64,000 nt of DNA from Klebsiella grimontii (GTDB taxonomy: Bacteria > Pseudomonadota > Gammaproteobacteria > Enterobacterales > Enterobacteriaceae), in contig NZ_FZTC01000009.1 of assembly GCF_900200035.1 (NCBI RefSeq), positions 64,001 to 128,000 of the forward strand, read 5' to 3'. A program made the position numbers and the translations under genes. The notes beneath the pieces are model-generated. The model was not told the origin of the DNA and searched no databases. It saw only the letters and a program-made list of their open reading frames with translations. Position 1 is the stretch's first letter. Every line of letters starts with the position of its first letter. Positions 9,248-18,066 of the stretch are shown one piece after another.

Positions 9248-9529
9248 TCAGGTCATCATCATCGGCCATTCAGGCGGAGTCTGGCTCATGACTTCAATCA
9301 TCACGTCCTTGATATTGCCCCAGATTTTCGCCACGTCCAGCAGCGTGATGCCTAACAGACCGGTGGCGAACCAGCAGGCCGCGGCCAGGCCCATACAGCT
9401 ACAAATCACCGCTAAACCGGCATAATCGCTTTTACGTAGCTGAATGTTTAACGAGCTGGCCAGAAACATCAGCACTGCGCTCACGAGCGGCCAGCGCAAA
9501 AGTACGACACTGGTAGTAATGGAAGCCAT
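9248..9529 (-). CDS. yjcB: Small inner-membrane protein YjcB
   Basis: Orthologue of E. coli YjcB, a 93-residue membrane protein of unknown function. From ATG 9529 the product is exactly 93 residues. It has hydrophobic segments around residues 8-25 and 40-67 and the conserved ending MNQTPP-like SQTPPEWPMMMT. The longer frame upstream (from 9613) adds a non-conserved 28-residue extension. A good ribosome site (GAGGATAGG) precedes the chosen ATG. In E. coli it directly follows ssb. A CRP-type site lies about 126 bases upstream of its start. Confidence 0.9.
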   Translation of the reverse strand: MASITTSVVLLRWPLVSAVLMFLASSLNIQLRKSDYAGLAVICSCMGLAAACWFATGLLGITLLDVAKIWGNIKDVMIEVMSQTPPEWPMMMT

Positions 9530-9654
9530 CAACCTATCCTCAACGAAATTTGGGAGCCTGTGACAACCGGGTGAGACTGACGATGGTACGGTGCTCTGGC
9601 TATCTTCAGGCAAACAAGATCGTAATGAAACAACGTTTTTGTTTCATCAACTAA

Positions 9655-9670
9655 TGTGAACTATATCACA
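9655..9670. promoter_or_regulatory. CRP-cAMP binding site, probable
   Basis: TGTGA-ACTATA-TCACA matches both half-sites of the CRP consensus exactly with the correct 6-base spacer. It lies 126 bases upstream of yjcB and about 400 bases upstream of pdeC, so yjcB is the likelier target. Confidence 0.7.
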
Positions 9671-9713
9671 CTTGTTCTTTTATTGACCAGCCCAAAAAAG
9701 GTCTTTTATGGCG

Positions 9714-9746
9714 CCTATTAACCATTCAAATAGCATGGTTAATAGG
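9714..9746. repeat. Perfect 12-bp inverted repeat, hairpin or operator
   Basis: CCTATTAACCAT and ATGGTTAATAGG are separated by 9 bases. There is no T tract after either arm, so a plain intrinsic terminator is unlikely. It may be a dimer-binding operator for pdeC or yjcB, or an RNA hairpin. Confidence 0.6.
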
Positions 9747-10073
9747 GAGGGGTAGGATTCTTCTTTCAGCGTGAAGGCCGATTATAAGGGATTCCCGGCG
9801 ACTTTTCTTTTTTATATAGGTTTATGTTCTACGGATTTTGTTACTTATTCCGGCTAATTATACGGATAAACCGAATAACATAGTGGAGCTAATCTCATTC
9901 TGTTGAGAATGTTTCTCCAGACTTCTATAAGCCAGTATTATTCATAATTCATCGTCATGAGGTTTTTACGTCAAAGCATGGGTTGCTGAGATGCCCTGAT
10001 TTATATCAAAGTAAGCAGAGTCATCGGGGTAGCTCACCTTGATTAAGGCGTATCGCATGGATAAGAAGCGGAA

Positions 10074-11678
10074 ATGAATCATAGCGCGCCACGTAAGGCG
10101 TTGAGAATATTTGGTATCGTGTTAGTCATTCTGCTACCGGTGCTGCTGGCGTTGTGGTTTGCGCAGATACGCGCCAAAGCGGAAACCGGCGATCAGCTGC
10201 GGTTGTTTTCTCGGCTGGCGCTGCAAAAAACGGAGTTGGTGATTCGTGAGGCCGACGAAGCGCGGGATAAAGCCCGTTTGTATCAGGGAGAGATATGTTC
10301 GCCGCAGCATCAGCAATATCTGCTCGGGATTGTTCGCGGCCTGCTCTATATCGACGATTTAATCTACGCCAACGGCACCCATTTTTTCTGCTCCACCACG
10401 GTACGCCGCCCGACGGGGTGGCGAATTCCGGCCGCAACCTATACCAAAAAGCCGGATATCGCGATTTACTACTACCGCGAAACGCCTTTCTACCCAGACT
10501 ACGCGATGAACTATATGCAGCGCGGCAACTATGTGGTGGTGGTGAATCCGCTCTCATACAGCGCGTTGATAACCAGCGACCGCAACCTCGCCTGGGGCGT
10601 TTTTGACACCAAAACCCGGCAGTTTTTTTCCGTCAGCAAGAATGCCGACCCCGCTGAGCTGCATCGTCTGATTCGCGCTGAAGAGGCTTTATTTCATCAG
10701 GATGGCCGCGTTTATACCATCGCCCATTCCAGCGTTCGCCCGATAGCCGTCATTATGTCGACCTCGCGCGTCAGCTATTATCAGAATTTTTATAACCAGG
10801 TCACGTTGACGTTACCGCTGGGGCTGATTTGCAGCGTATTGCTTTTACTGGTGTGGTCGCGCACCCGGCAGCAGTACCACTCTCCGCGTAAGATGCTGCA
10901 GCGGGCGTTGAGCCGTCGCCAGCTGTGCCTGCACTATCAGCCGGTTATCGATATTAAAAATCACCGCTGCGTCGGTACCGAAGCATTATTGCGCTGGCCG
11001 GGTTTTGATGGCCCGGTGATGAGCCCGGCGGAGTTTATTCCGCTGGCGGAAAACGAAGGGATGATCGCGCAGGTCACCGACTATGTGATAGAAGAGGTTT
11101 TTGCCGATCTTGGCGAGTTTCTGGCACGGCAGCCGCATCTGTACGTGGCGATTAACCTTTCCGCTTCCGATTTCCATTCTGCGCGCCTGATTGAGAACAT
11201 CAACGAGAAGATCCGCCGCTACGCGGTCAAGGCGGAGCAAATTAAAATTGAAGTGACCGAACGCGGGTTTATCGACGTGGCGAAAACGACGCCGGTGATT
11301 CAGGCGTTCCGCGAGGCGGGATATGAAATCGCTATTGATGATTTCGGTACCGGGTACTCCAACCTGAACAACCTCCATGCGCTCAACGTCGATGTCCTTA
11401 AGATTGATAAATCTTTTGTCGACATGCTGACGAGCAACACCACCAGCCACATGATTGCCGAGCATATTATCCAGATGGCGAACAGCCTGCGCTTAAAAAT
11501 CGTGGCTGAAGGCGTCGAAACGGCAGAGCAGGTCGCATGGCTCCAAAAGCGCGGCGTGCAATACTGCCAGGGATGGCACTTTGCGAAAGCGATGCCGCCG
11601 CAGGAGTTCATGCAGTGGCTGGCGAATGACCGCATCAGCCTCTGCCCTTATCAGCAGCCTTATCAGGCAGAAATTTGA
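10074..11678 (+). CDS. pdeC: CSS-motif/EAL c-di-GMP phosphodiesterase PdeC
   Basis: Orthologue of E. coli PdeC (YjcC), which hydrolyses c-di-GMP to pGpG and so lowers biofilm formation. The 534-residue product has a transmembrane helix at about 11-30 and a periplasmic CSS-motif domain with C75 and C106 as the likely redox-sensing cysteines. A second helix is at about 245-262, and an EAL domain follows from about 275. The EAL domain keeps the catalytic set: EALLRW (303-308), N361, E393, DD 422-423 in IDDFGTG, K443 and the VAEGVE motif, so it should be active. Its 3' end overlaps the convergent soxS by 16 bases. In Klebsiella yjcC responds to oxidative stress, which suits the neighbourhood. Confidence 0.93.
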   Translation: MNHSAPRKALRIFGIVLVILLPVLLALWFAQIRAKAETGDQLRLFSRLALQKTELVIREADEARDKARLYQGEICSPQHQQYLLGIVRGLLYIDDLIYANGTHFFCSTTVRRPTGWRIPAATYTKKPDIAIYYYRETPFYPDYAMNYMQRGNYVVVVNPLSYSALITSDRNLAWGVFDTKTRQFFSVSKNADPAELHRLIRAEEALFHQDGRVYTIAHSSVRPIAVIMSTSRVSYYQNFYNQVTLTLPLGLICSVLLLLVWSRTRQQYHSPRKMLQRALSRRQLCLHYQPVIDIKNHRCVGTEALLRWPGFDGPVMSPAEFIPLAENEGMIAQVTDYVIEEVFADLGEFLARQPHLYVAINLSASDFHSARLIENINEKIRRYAVKAEQIKIEVTERGFIDVAKTTPVIQAFREAGYEIAIDDFGTGYSNLNNLHALNVDVLKIDKSFVDMLTSNTTSHMIAEHIIQMANSLRLKIVAEGVETAEQVAWLQKRGVQYCQGWHFAKAMPPQEFMQWLANDRISLCPYQQPYQAEI

Positions 11679-11992
11679 TGGCGATAGGCGGTAGGCGTAC
11701 GGTCAAATTCGCGGCGGAACACCCGCGAGAAGGTCTGCTGCGACACGTAGCCGAGATCCATCGCGATATCAAAAATAGGGCGTTGGGTGGTTCTTAGCGC
11801 TTCCGCGGCGAGCAGCAGGCGGCGCTGGCGAATGTAATCTCCCAGCGTTTGATGCATCACGGCACGGAACATCCGCTGTAGATACCATTTCGAGTATCCC
11901 GATTTTCTGGCGACTATATCAATGTTAAGTGGTTGATCGATATGTTCATCAATCCATTCAATAAGCGTTTGGATAATATCCTGATGGGACAT
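11663..11992 (-). CDS. soxS: Superoxide-response transcription activator SoxS
   Basis: AraC-family activator of the superoxide and redox-cycling drug regulon (sodA, zwf, acrAB, micF and others). The 109-residue product holds two helix-turn-helix motifs (KSGYSKWYLQRMFRAV and LGYVSQQTFSRVFRREF) and the family ending DRTPTAYR. E. coli SoxS is 107 residues. It is divergent from soxR and controlled from the SoxR operator at 12048-12065. Its last 16 bases overlap the end of pdeC on the other strand, so strong transcription of one gene may interfere with the other. Confidence 0.97.
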   Translation of the reverse strand: MSHQDIIQTLIEWIDEHIDQPLNIDIVARKSGYSKWYLQRMFRAVMHQTLGDYIRQRRLLLAAEALRTTQRPIFDIAMDLGYVSQQTFSRVFRREFDRTPTAYRHQISA

Positions 11993-12047
11993 AAAGCGGC
12001 CTCTCTCAATTCTCGATTCGTCGTTTTGTCTGCGGGCGAGTATAATT

Positions 12048-12065
12048 CCTCAAGTTAACTTGAGG
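12048..12065 (-). promoter_or_regulatory. SoxR operator within the soxS promoter
   Basis: The perfect palindrome CCTCAAGTTAACTTGAGG is the SoxR box. On the minus strand it lies between TTTACC (-35, bases 12064-12069) and TATACT (-10, bases 12039-12044). The spacer is 19 bases, the over-long spacing typical of MerR-family targets. A perfect TATAAT on the plus strand (12041-12046) is the probable soxR -10, so SoxR binding also bears on its own promoter. Confidence 0.93.
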
Positions 12066-12076
12066 TAAAGCGCTTT

Positions 12077-12535
12077 ATGGAAAAGAAATCACCCCGCATC
12101 AAAATGCTGCTGACGCCCGGCGAAGTGGCAAAACGAACCGGCGTGGCCGTCTCCGCGCTGCACTTTTATGAAAGCAAAGGGCTGATCCACAGCCAGCGCA
12201 ACGCGGGCAATCAGCGGCGCTACCGGCGCGACGTCTTGCGCGCGGTGGCGATCATTAAGATTGCGCAACGTATTGGTATCCCGCTGGCAACCATCGGCGA
12301 CGCGTTCGGCGTACTGCCGGAAGGGCATAACCTCAGCGCTAAAGAGTGGAAGATGCTGTCGTCCCAGTGGCGGGAAGAGCTGGACCGGCGCATCCATACC
12401 CTGACCGCGCTGCGCGATCAGCTCGACGGCTGCATCGGCTGCGGCTGTCTGTCGCGCCGCGACTGTCCGTTACGCAACCCGGGCGATAAGCTGGGCGAAG
12501 AGGGGACCGGCGCGCGATTGTTGGAAGATGACTAA
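12077..12535 (+). CDS. soxR: Redox-sensing MerR-family regulator SoxR
   Basis: Homodimeric [2Fe-2S] sensor that activates soxS when its cluster is oxidised by redox-cycling compounds, superoxide or nitric oxide. The 152-residue product has an N-terminal MerR winged helix (about 12-80), a dimerisation helix (about 85-117), and the cluster ligands C119, C122, C124 and C130 in the same spacing as E. coli SoxR. All residues needed for sensing are present. It is divergent from soxS across a 84-base shared promoter region. A bidirectional terminator follows its stop codon directly. Confidence 0.97.
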   Translation: MEKKSPRIKMLLTPGEVAKRTGVAVSALHFYESKGLIHSQRNAGNQRRYRRDVLRAVAIIKIAQRIGIPLATIGDAFGVLPEGHNLSAKEWKMLSSQWREELDRRIHTLTALRDQLDGCIGCGCLSRRDCPLRNPGDKLGEEGTGARLLEDD

Positions 12536-12538
12536 AAA

Positions 12539-12575
12539 AACTAAAGCGCCACAACAGGGCGCTTTAGTTGTTTTC
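12539..12575. terminator. Terminator of soxR, possibly bidirectional
   Basis: A 12-bp perfect stem (AACTAAAGCGCC / GGCGCTTTAGTT) with a 7-base loop is followed by GTTTT and preceded by seven A. E. coli has the sRNA RyjA antisense to this area; no promoter for such an RNA could be confirmed here. Confidence 0.88.
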
Positions 12576-12793
12576 CGGTCTTGGTCTTTCGCTCTATCCC
12601 GCTGGTACGCAGGAGGGTTTCCCCCGACGTCGGCTCACCTCAGTATTGCGCAATCTTTGATGGAGGTTCCGGTTTGCGCCGACACTTTAAGTGTGGCTCT
12701 TTTCTCTGAATTTGCCTCTTCCGTTTGCCGAAAAATTCCCGTCATTCGCCGCCTGTTCCTATAGTTAATTTGAACAAACAGCGGGAGAGGCCC

Positions 12794-13462
12794 ATGTTAA
12801 CGGTACATCATCTCAATCAGTCACGATCGCAGCGCGTATTATGGGCGCTGGAAGAGCTGCAGCTGCCTTATCAGGTTGTCTCTTATCAGCGGGGAAAGGA
12901 TATGCTCGCCCCGGCGGAATTAAAAAGCGTTCATCCGCTGGGCAAATCGCCGGTTGTCGAGGATAACGGCCATATTCTGGCGGAATCCGGCGCCATTCTG
13001 GAGTATTTACAGGAAACCTATGATAGCGCCCGGCGCTTAAAGCCCGAGTCGGTGGAAGATAAGCTGCAATATCGTTTTTGGCTGCACTACGCCGAGGGTT
13101 CGCTAATGCCCCTGCTGCTGATGAAGCTGGTATTTGCCAGCCTGGGTAAACCCCCGGTGCCGTTTGGCATGCGCACGTTGGGCAATGCGTTGGGCAAAGG
13201 GGTGCAAAAGGCGTGGCTTAACCGTCAGCTGGAAACCCATGCCCGCTTTATTGAGGCGCACCTTTCCCGCCAGCGCTGGTTTGCCGGCGCGGAGCTAAGT
13301 ATGGCCGATATTCAGATGAGCTTTCCGGCGATGGCGCTGCTGGCGCGCGGCGGCGTGGATGATTTACCGCATCTGACGCAGTGGGTTCAGCGCGTAGAGC
13401 AGCGCCCGGCCTGGCAGAAGGCGATTGAGCGCGGGGGGCCGTTTACCTTACCCGGCGAGTAA
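12794..13462 (+). CDS. Glutathione S-transferase family protein
   Basis: Cytosolic GST predicted to conjugate glutathione to electrophiles. From ATG 12794 (ribosome site GGGAGAGG) the product has 222 residues. The N-terminal thioredoxin-like domain (1-80) has HPLGKSPVVEDNG, the cis-proline region that binds glutathione, and AESGAILEYL. The helical C-terminal domain has the SMADIQMSFP capping motif. The possible active Ser/Tyr in NQSRSQRV is near the start. The longer in-frame start at 12725 lacks conserved character. E. coli K-12 has no gene here; Salmonella and Klebsiella carry a GST at this place. Its position next to soxRS suggests a role in redox or xenobiotic stress. Confidence 0.88.
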   Translation: MLTVHHLNQSRSQRVLWALEELQLPYQVVSYQRGKDMLAPAELKSVHPLGKSPVVEDNGHILAESGAILEYLQETYDSARRLKPESVEDKLQYRFWLHYAEGSLMPLLLMKLVFASLGKPPVPFGMRTLGNALGKGVQKAWLNRQLETHARFIEAHLSRQRWFAGAELSMADIQMSFPAMALLARGGVDDLPHLTQWVQRVEQRPAWQKAIERGGPFTLPGE

Positions 13463-13535
13463 ACTATTACTAAAGCCGATGACCGACGAAAATTGCTATC
13501 AGCGCAATACAAAAATGTTACCGGATTGCGCATGG

Positions 13536-13551
13536 ACGATAACGTTTGCGC
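13536..13551. promoter_or_regulatory. PurR-like operator, distal
   Basis: ACGATAACGTTTGCGC matches the reverse form of the PurR consensus (ANGNAAACGTTTGCGT) at all but two of its defined positions. It lies about 300 bases upstream of ghxP, with a second copy nearer the gene. Confidence 0.6.
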
Positions 13552-13724
13552 ATCGGCTGGTTATTTCCTGAACGTCATAAGCGAAATTTAGCGAAATACG
13601 ACAAACTTCAGTTGAAAAGGCCCGTCTAAAGGCTGGATAATCGTTTGCCTTTTTATTTTGCTCATCATTTCCTCTGCTAACAGGGGGGAGCAAAGTCATT
13701 CTTCACACCGTATTGGATGCGCGG

Positions 13725-13740
13725 AGTTAAACGTTTGCTT
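13725..13740. promoter_or_regulatory. PurR-like operator, proximal to ghxP
   Basis: AGTTAAACGTTTGCTT keeps the central AAACGTTTGC core of PurR boxes. It is about 110 bases upstream of the ghxP start, a suitable place for repression by hypoxanthine/guanine-bound PurR. Confidence 0.6.
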
Positions 13741-13850
13741 TTCACAGCCCCTGGCGCTGCGATGTAGCACAAGGAGATCGCGTTTAACTGGCAGTGGATG
13801 GTCCACCACGCATCCAGACGAACGATAAAAATTCTCAGGGGAAGTTTTCT

Positions 13851-15200
13851 ATGTCTACGCCTTCTGCGCGTACCGGCGGTTCATTGGACGCCTGGTTTAA
13901 AATTTCTGCTCGCGGCAGCACCGTGCGTCAGGAAATCGTTGCCGGTCTTACCACCTTTCTGGCGATGGTCTATTCCGTCATTGTGGTGCCGGGTATGCTC
14001 GGTAAAGCGGGTTTCCCGCCGGCAGCGGTATTTGTCTCCACCTGTCTGGTTGCCGGCGTCGGCTCGCTGGTGATGGGCCTGTGGGCGAACCTGCCGCTGG
14101 CGATTGGCTGCGCCATCTCGCTGACCGCGTTTACCGCCTTCAGCCTGGTGCTGGGTCAGCAGATCAGCATTCCGGTCGCGCTGGGCGCGGTCTTTCTGAT
14201 GGGCGTGCTGTTTACGGTGATTTCCGCAACCGGTATTCGTAGCTGGATCCTGCGTAACCTGCCGCAGGGCGTGGCGCACGGCACCGGGATTGGTATCGGC
14301 CTGTTCCTGCTGCTGATTGCCGCCAACGGCGTGGGCCTGGTTATCAAAAACCCGCTGGATGGTCTGCCGGTGGCGCTGGGTCATTTTGACAGCTTCCCGG
14401 TGATTATGTCGCTGATCGGGCTGGCGGTGATTATCGGCCTTGAAAAACTGAAAGTACCGGGCGGTATCCTGCTGACGATTATCGGCGTCTCGATTATCGG
14501 CCTGATCTTCGATCCTAACGTCCACTTCACCGGGATTTTCGCCATGCCGTCGCTGAGCGACGATAAAGGCAACTCGCTGATCGGTAGCCTGGATATCGTG
14601 GGCGCGCTGAACCCGGTCGTGCTGCCAAGCGTGCTTGCGCTGGTGATGACCGCGGTGTTTGACGCCACCGGTACTATCCGCGCGGTGGCCGGTCAGGCGA
14701 ACCTGCTGGATAAAGACGGGCAAATTATTAACGGCGGCAAAGCGCTGACCACCGACTCCCTGAGCAGCGTTTTCTCCGGCCTGGTGGGCGCGGCGCCGGC
14801 GGCGGTGTATATCGAATCGGCTGCCGGTACGGCGGCGGGCGGCAAAACCGGCCTGACGGCAGTGACCGTTGGCGTGCTGTTCCTGCTGATCCTGTTCCTC
14901 TCGCCGCTCTCCTATCTGGTTCCGGCATATGCCACCGCTCCGGCGCTGATGTACGTCGGCCTGCTGATGCTGAGCAATGTGGCGAAAATCGATTTCAACG
15001 ACTTCGTCGACGCGATGGCGGGCCTGATTACCGCGGTCTTTATCGTGCTGACCTGCAACATCGTGACCGGTATCATGATCGGCTTTGCGGCGCTGGTGAT
15101 TGGACGCCTGGTGTCCGGCGAATGGCGTAAGCTAAACCTGGGTACGGTGATCATCGCCGCGGCGTTGGTTATCTTCTACGCCGGCGGTTGGGCGATTTAA
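13851..15200 (+). CDS. ghxP: Guanine/hypoxanthine permease GhxP (YjcD)
   Basis: High-affinity proton symporter for guanine and hypoxanthine in the inner membrane, AzgA-like branch of the NCS2/NAT family. From ATG 13851 (ribosome site CAGGGGAAG) the product is 449 residues, the same length as E. coli GhxP, and nearly identical to it in remembered sequence. It has about 12-14 membrane spans, the [14 protein letters not shown] motif around residue 270 and the [14 protein letters not shown] segment, both part of the substrate site. An in-frame start at 13794 is unsupported. Two PurR-like sites upstream suggest repression when purines are plentiful. A terminator follows. Confidence 0.96.
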   Translation: MSTPSARTGGSLDAWFKISARGSTVRQEIVAGLTTFLAMVYSVIVVPGMLGKAGFPPAAVFVSTCLVAGVGSLVMGLWANLPLAIGCAISLTAFTAFSLVLGQQISIPVALGAVFLMGVLFTVISATGIRSWILRNLPQGVAHGTGIGIGLFLLLIAANGVGLVIKNPLDGLPVALGHFDSFPVIMSLIGLAVIIGLEKLKVPGGILLTIIGVSIIGLIFDPNVHFTGIFAMPSLSDDKGNSLIGSLDIVGALNPVVLPSVLALVMTAVFDATGTIRAVAGQANLLDKDGQIINGGKALTTDSLSSVFSGLVGAAPAAVYIESAAGTAAGGKTGLTAVTVGVLFLLILFLSPLSYLVPAYATAPALMYVGLLMLSNVAKIDFNDFVDAMAGLITAVFIVLTCNIVTGIMIGFAALVIGRLVSGEWRKLNLGTVIIAAALVIFYAGGWAI

Positions 15201-15216
15201 CTTTTCCTGCTAACAA

Positions 15217-15246
15217 CGGGCGGCTTTGGCCGCCCGCTTAATTTTT
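15217..15246 (+). terminator. Terminator of ghxP
   Basis: CGGGCGGC / GCCGCCCG stem with a 4-base TTTG loop, then CTTAATTTTT, starting 17 bases after the stop codon. Confidence 0.88.
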
Positions 15247-15346
15247 AAGCCACATCCTGTTTCCTTTTGCGTTAATCTGAGTAGCGTATTATGCCGAGAC
15301 ATGACGCCTCAGATGTAAAAAAAGAAACGCAGCAAACAGGGAACAC

Positions 15347-16993
15347 ATGGAAATATTCTTTACCATACTCATCATGACCCTCGTGGTCTCTCTCTCCGGG
15401 GTGGTTACACGCGTACTGCCCTTTCAGGTTCCACTCCCCTTAATCCAAATCGGCATCGGCGCGCTGTTGGCCTGGCCTACCTTCGGATTGCATGTCGAAT
15501 TCGACCCTGAACTCTTTCTGGTTCTGTTCATTCCGCCGCTGCTTTTTGCCGACGGCTGGAAGACGCCGACCCGCGAGTTCATTGAGCATGGGCGAGAAAT
15601 TTTCGGTCTGGCGCTAGCGCTGGTGGTGGTGACGGTGGTCGGTATTGGCTACCTCATCTACTGGATCGTTCCGGGTATTCCGCTGATTCCGGCTTTTGCT
15701 CTGGCGGCGGTACTGTCGCCAACGGATGCCGTGGCGCTGTCCGGGATTGTCGGCGAAGGGCGCATCCCGAAAAAAATTATGGGGATTTTGCAGGGCGAGG
15801 CGCTGATGAACGATGCCTCCGGCCTGGTCTCCTTGAAGTTTGCCGTTGCGGTGGCGATGGGCACGATGGTCTTTACCGTCGGCGGCGCGACGGTGGAGTT
15901 TTTCAAGGTGGCTGTCGGCGGTATTCTCGCGGGCTTCGTGGTCAGCTGGCTGTACGGGCGCTCGATGCGCTTCCTCAGCCGCTGGGGCGGCGATGAACCG
16001 GCGACGCAAATTGTGCTGCTGTTCCTGCTGCCGTTCGCTTCTTACCTGATCGCCGAGCATATCGGCTTTTCCGGAATCCTGGCGGCGGTCGCGGCGGGGA
16101 TGACCATCACGCGTTCCGGGGTGATGCGCAGCGCGCCGCTGGCGATGCGCCTGCGCGCCAACAGCACCTGGGCGATGCTGGAGTTCGTGTTTAACGGCAT
16201 GGTCTTCCTGCTGTTGGGCCTGCAGCTGCCGGATATTCTCTCCACTTCGCTGGTGGCCGCGGAAGCGGATCCCAACGTCGAAACCTGGATGCTGTTTACC
16301 GATATCATCCTGATTTATGCCGCCCTGATGCTGGTGCGTTTTGGCTGGCTGTGGACGATGCGCAAACTCAGCCAGCGTTTCCTGAAAAAGAAACCGATGG
16401 AGTTCGGCTCCTGGACCACGCGCGAGCTGCTGATCTCCTCCGTCGCCGGCGTCCGCGGGGCGATTACCCTTGCCGGCGTGCTGTCGATTCCCCTGCTGCT
16501 GCCGGACGGCAACGTCTTCCCGGCGCGCTATGAGCTGGTGTTCCTCGCTGCCGGGGTGATTCTGTTCTCGCTGTTCGTCGGCGTGATTGTGCTGCCGATT
16601 CTGCTGCGGCATATCGAGTCGAGCGATCATGTCCAGCAGCGCAAAGAGGAGCGTCTGGCGCGGGCGGCAACCGCGGATGTGGCGATTGTCGCGATTCAGA
16701 AAATGGAAGAGCGCCTGGCTGCGGATACCAAAGAGAATATCGATAATCAGCTGCTGACCGAGGTCAGTTCCAGGGTCATTGGTAACCTGCGTCGTCGCGC
16801 CGATGGGCGCAACGATGTTGAAACCTCGATGCTGGAAGAGAGCCTCGAACGCCGGTTCCGTCTGGCGGCGCTGCGCTCAGAACGCGGGGAGCTGTACCAC
16901 CTGCGCGCTACCCGGCAGATCAGTAACGAGACGCTGCAGAAGCTGCTGCACGACCTCGACCTGCTGGAAGCCCTGTTAATCGAAGATCGCTAA
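15347..16993 (+). CDS. yjcE: CPA1-family Na+/H+ antiporter YjcE
   Basis: Predicted monovalent cation/proton antiporter of the inner membrane. The 548-residue product matches E. coli YjcE (549) in length and motifs. About 12 membrane spans fill residues 1-420, including LSPTDAVALSGIVGEGRIPKK with the acidic residue typical of CPA1 transporters and the NDASG ion-binding motif around residue 151. A charged cytoplasmic C-terminal domain (about 425-548) is rich in Arg and Glu and predicted helical. The ribosome site is AGGGAAC. It is a single-gene unit with a stem-loop downstream. In E. coli the next genes are yjcF and actP; here a 13.6-kb accessory block follows. Confidence 0.93.
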   Translation: MEIFFTILIMTLVVSLSGVVTRVLPFQVPLPLIQIGIGALLAWPTFGLHVEFDPELFLVLFIPPLLFADGWKTPTREFIEHGREIFGLALALVVVTVVGIGYLIYWIVPGIPLIPAFALAAVLSPTDAVALSGIVGEGRIPKKIMGILQGEALMNDASGLVSLKFAVAVAMGTMVFTVGGATVEFFKVAVGGILAGFVVSWLYGRSMRFLSRWGGDEPATQIVLLFLLPFASYLIAEHIGFSGILAAVAAGMTITRSGVMRSAPLAMRLRANSTWAMLEFVFNGMVFLLLGLQLPDILSTSLVAAEADPNVETWMLFTDIILIYAALMLVRFGWLWTMRKLSQRFLKKKPMEFGSWTTRELLISSVAGVRGAITLAGVLSIPLLLPDGNVFPARYELVFLAAGVILFSLFVGVIVLPILLRHIESSDHVQQRKEERLARAATADVAIVAIQKMEERLAADTKENIDNQLLTEVSSRVIGNLRRRADGRNDVETSMLEESLERRFRLAALRSERGELYHLRATRQISNETLQKLLHDLDLLEALLIEDR

Positions 16994-16999
16994 ACTTTT

Positions 17000-17038
17000 C
17001 CCGGTTCCCCGATGGCCTTCGCCGCTCGGGGAACCGGG
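17000..17038 (+). terminator. Terminator-like hairpin after yjcE
   Basis: A 12-bp stem (CCCGGTTCCCCG / CGGGGAACCGGG) with a 15-base loop follows the yjcE stop. The T tract after it is short, so termination efficiency is uncertain. Confidence 0.7.
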
Positions 17039-17178
17039 ATTTCACGATGCGCTAGCCGATGAACCCGCAACATTATGTACGCTATCATCACGGATTTTAT
17101 TTGCCTGTGCGAAGAAAGGGAGTGCCTGGCAGATTAGAAGATCTGCGTAATTGCAGAGTAGTGAATAAAATAAAGGCG

Positions 17179-18066
17179 TTATCTTTTTAGAAACTGGATG
17201 AATTTTTTAGAGGTTTCAGAAAGAATGCCAAAATGAGTATAAATAAAGAAATCTCTTATGAAAATGGTATTTTCAATTGCTAGCGGTTTAATTAGGCCGG
17301 CGGTAAGTTCGAGGTGATATATCGGGGCTGGCATCGAGGTTAATAAATCACTGTTGCATATGAGGGATTTTATCGCGGATGATGAAGAGCATTCGATAAT
17401 CGGTTTTGGCGGCGTCATGTTATTATCATGATAGACTTCGGTTAATATCTGCATAGGGGTGCTATCATTTGGCGGCATAATCCACGAATATTCTTCAGTG
17501 TCCTGTAATTTCAAGTTTTTTTTGCCCTGTAACGGATGGTTGCTACGCGAAATAATCTGTATGCTATCCGTGAAGTTTATTTTTCCACGCTCGATGATTT
17601 TATCATTATGCGGCAACGGGCCGCATATGGCGATATCGATGCCATGAGTTAATAATGATTTAAAAAGCTCTGAATCTATGCGATCCTGGATCTTAATATA
17701 AATATCAGGAAAGGCCTGATGGAAGTTGTTTACTTTCTCGATAAAATGGCTGGATAGAAAACTGGATACGCAGCCAGCTCTGACTATTCCTTTCCCTGAA
17801 CCATTAATAAGATCCAGTTCCTGGCGCGCTTTTCGCTCGGTGTTCATTAAGGTAATGGCATGAGGTAAAAAGGCCGTGCCCAGCTCGCTCAGTGAGACCC
17901 CATGCTTATGCCGTTCAAATAGCGTGGCATTCAAATCTGACTCAAGGCCGGATAACAGTCGGCTCAGGCCAGATTGCGTTATTCCAAGTTTGCTTGCCGC
18001 AAGAGTGAGGTTACCCTCTGAGGATACCATGATAAATGCCTGTATTTGCTTCATTTTTATAGACAT
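17179..18066 (-). CDS. LysR-family regulator of the adjacent AEC-ThDP-ADH cluster
   Basis: LysR-type regulator, 295 residues. The N-terminal winged helix-turn-helix (about 5-64) has the pattern LAASKLGITQSGLSRLLSGLESDL. An effector-binding domain follows from about 90, with the two-lobed periplasmic-binding fold that usually senses a pathway metabolite. It is divergent from the transporter gene at 18372, the classic arrangement for a LysR regulator of the facing operon. The inducer is unknown; a substrate or intermediate of the ThDP enzyme is the natural guess. The gene is clearly more AT-rich than the core genes around it, which suggests horizontal acquisition. Confidence 0.9.
   Translation of the reverse strand: MSIKMKQIQAFIMVSSEGNLTLAASKLGITQSGLSRLLSGLESDLNATLFERHKHGVSLSELGTAFLPHAITLMNTERKARQELDLINGSGKGIVRAGCVSSFLSSHFIEKVNNFHQAFPDIYIKIQDRIDSELFKSLLTHGIDIAICGPLPHNDKIIERGKINFTDSIQIISRSNHPLQGKKNLKLQDTEEYSWIMPPNDSTPMQILTEVYHDNNMTPPKPIIECSSSSAIKSLICNSDLLTSMPAPIYHLELTAGLIKPLAIENTIFIRDFFIYTHFGILSETSKKFIQFLKR

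Larger units (their letters stand above)
9530..10073. other. Divergent yjcB-pdeC intergenic region
   Basis: This 544-base region carries a CRP-type site (9655-9670) and a long inverted repeat (9714-9746), each listed separately. It also has a short inverted repeat ATGAAAC / GTTTCAT at 9625-9647. No coding sequence was found. Confidence 0.7.
13463..13850. other. Regulatory region between the GST gene and ghxP
   Basis: This 388-base region holds two PurR-like operators (13536-13551 and 13725-13740). Nothing else was recognised; a minus-strand open frame at 13499-13699 has no features of a gene. Confidence 0.65.

Noticed and set aside
8931-9425. 164-codon plus-strand frame overlapping the hypothetical gene and yjcB
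   Set aside because: Runs through a REP element and antisense to yjcB; no protein character.
13499-13699. 66-codon minus-strand frame before ghxP
   Set aside because: Overlaps a PurR-like operator; no ribosome site or conserved features.
15614-16630. 338-codon open frame antisense to yjcE
   Set aside because: His/Gln/Arg-rich composition typical of the complement of a membrane-protein gene; the antiporter frame is clearly the coding one.
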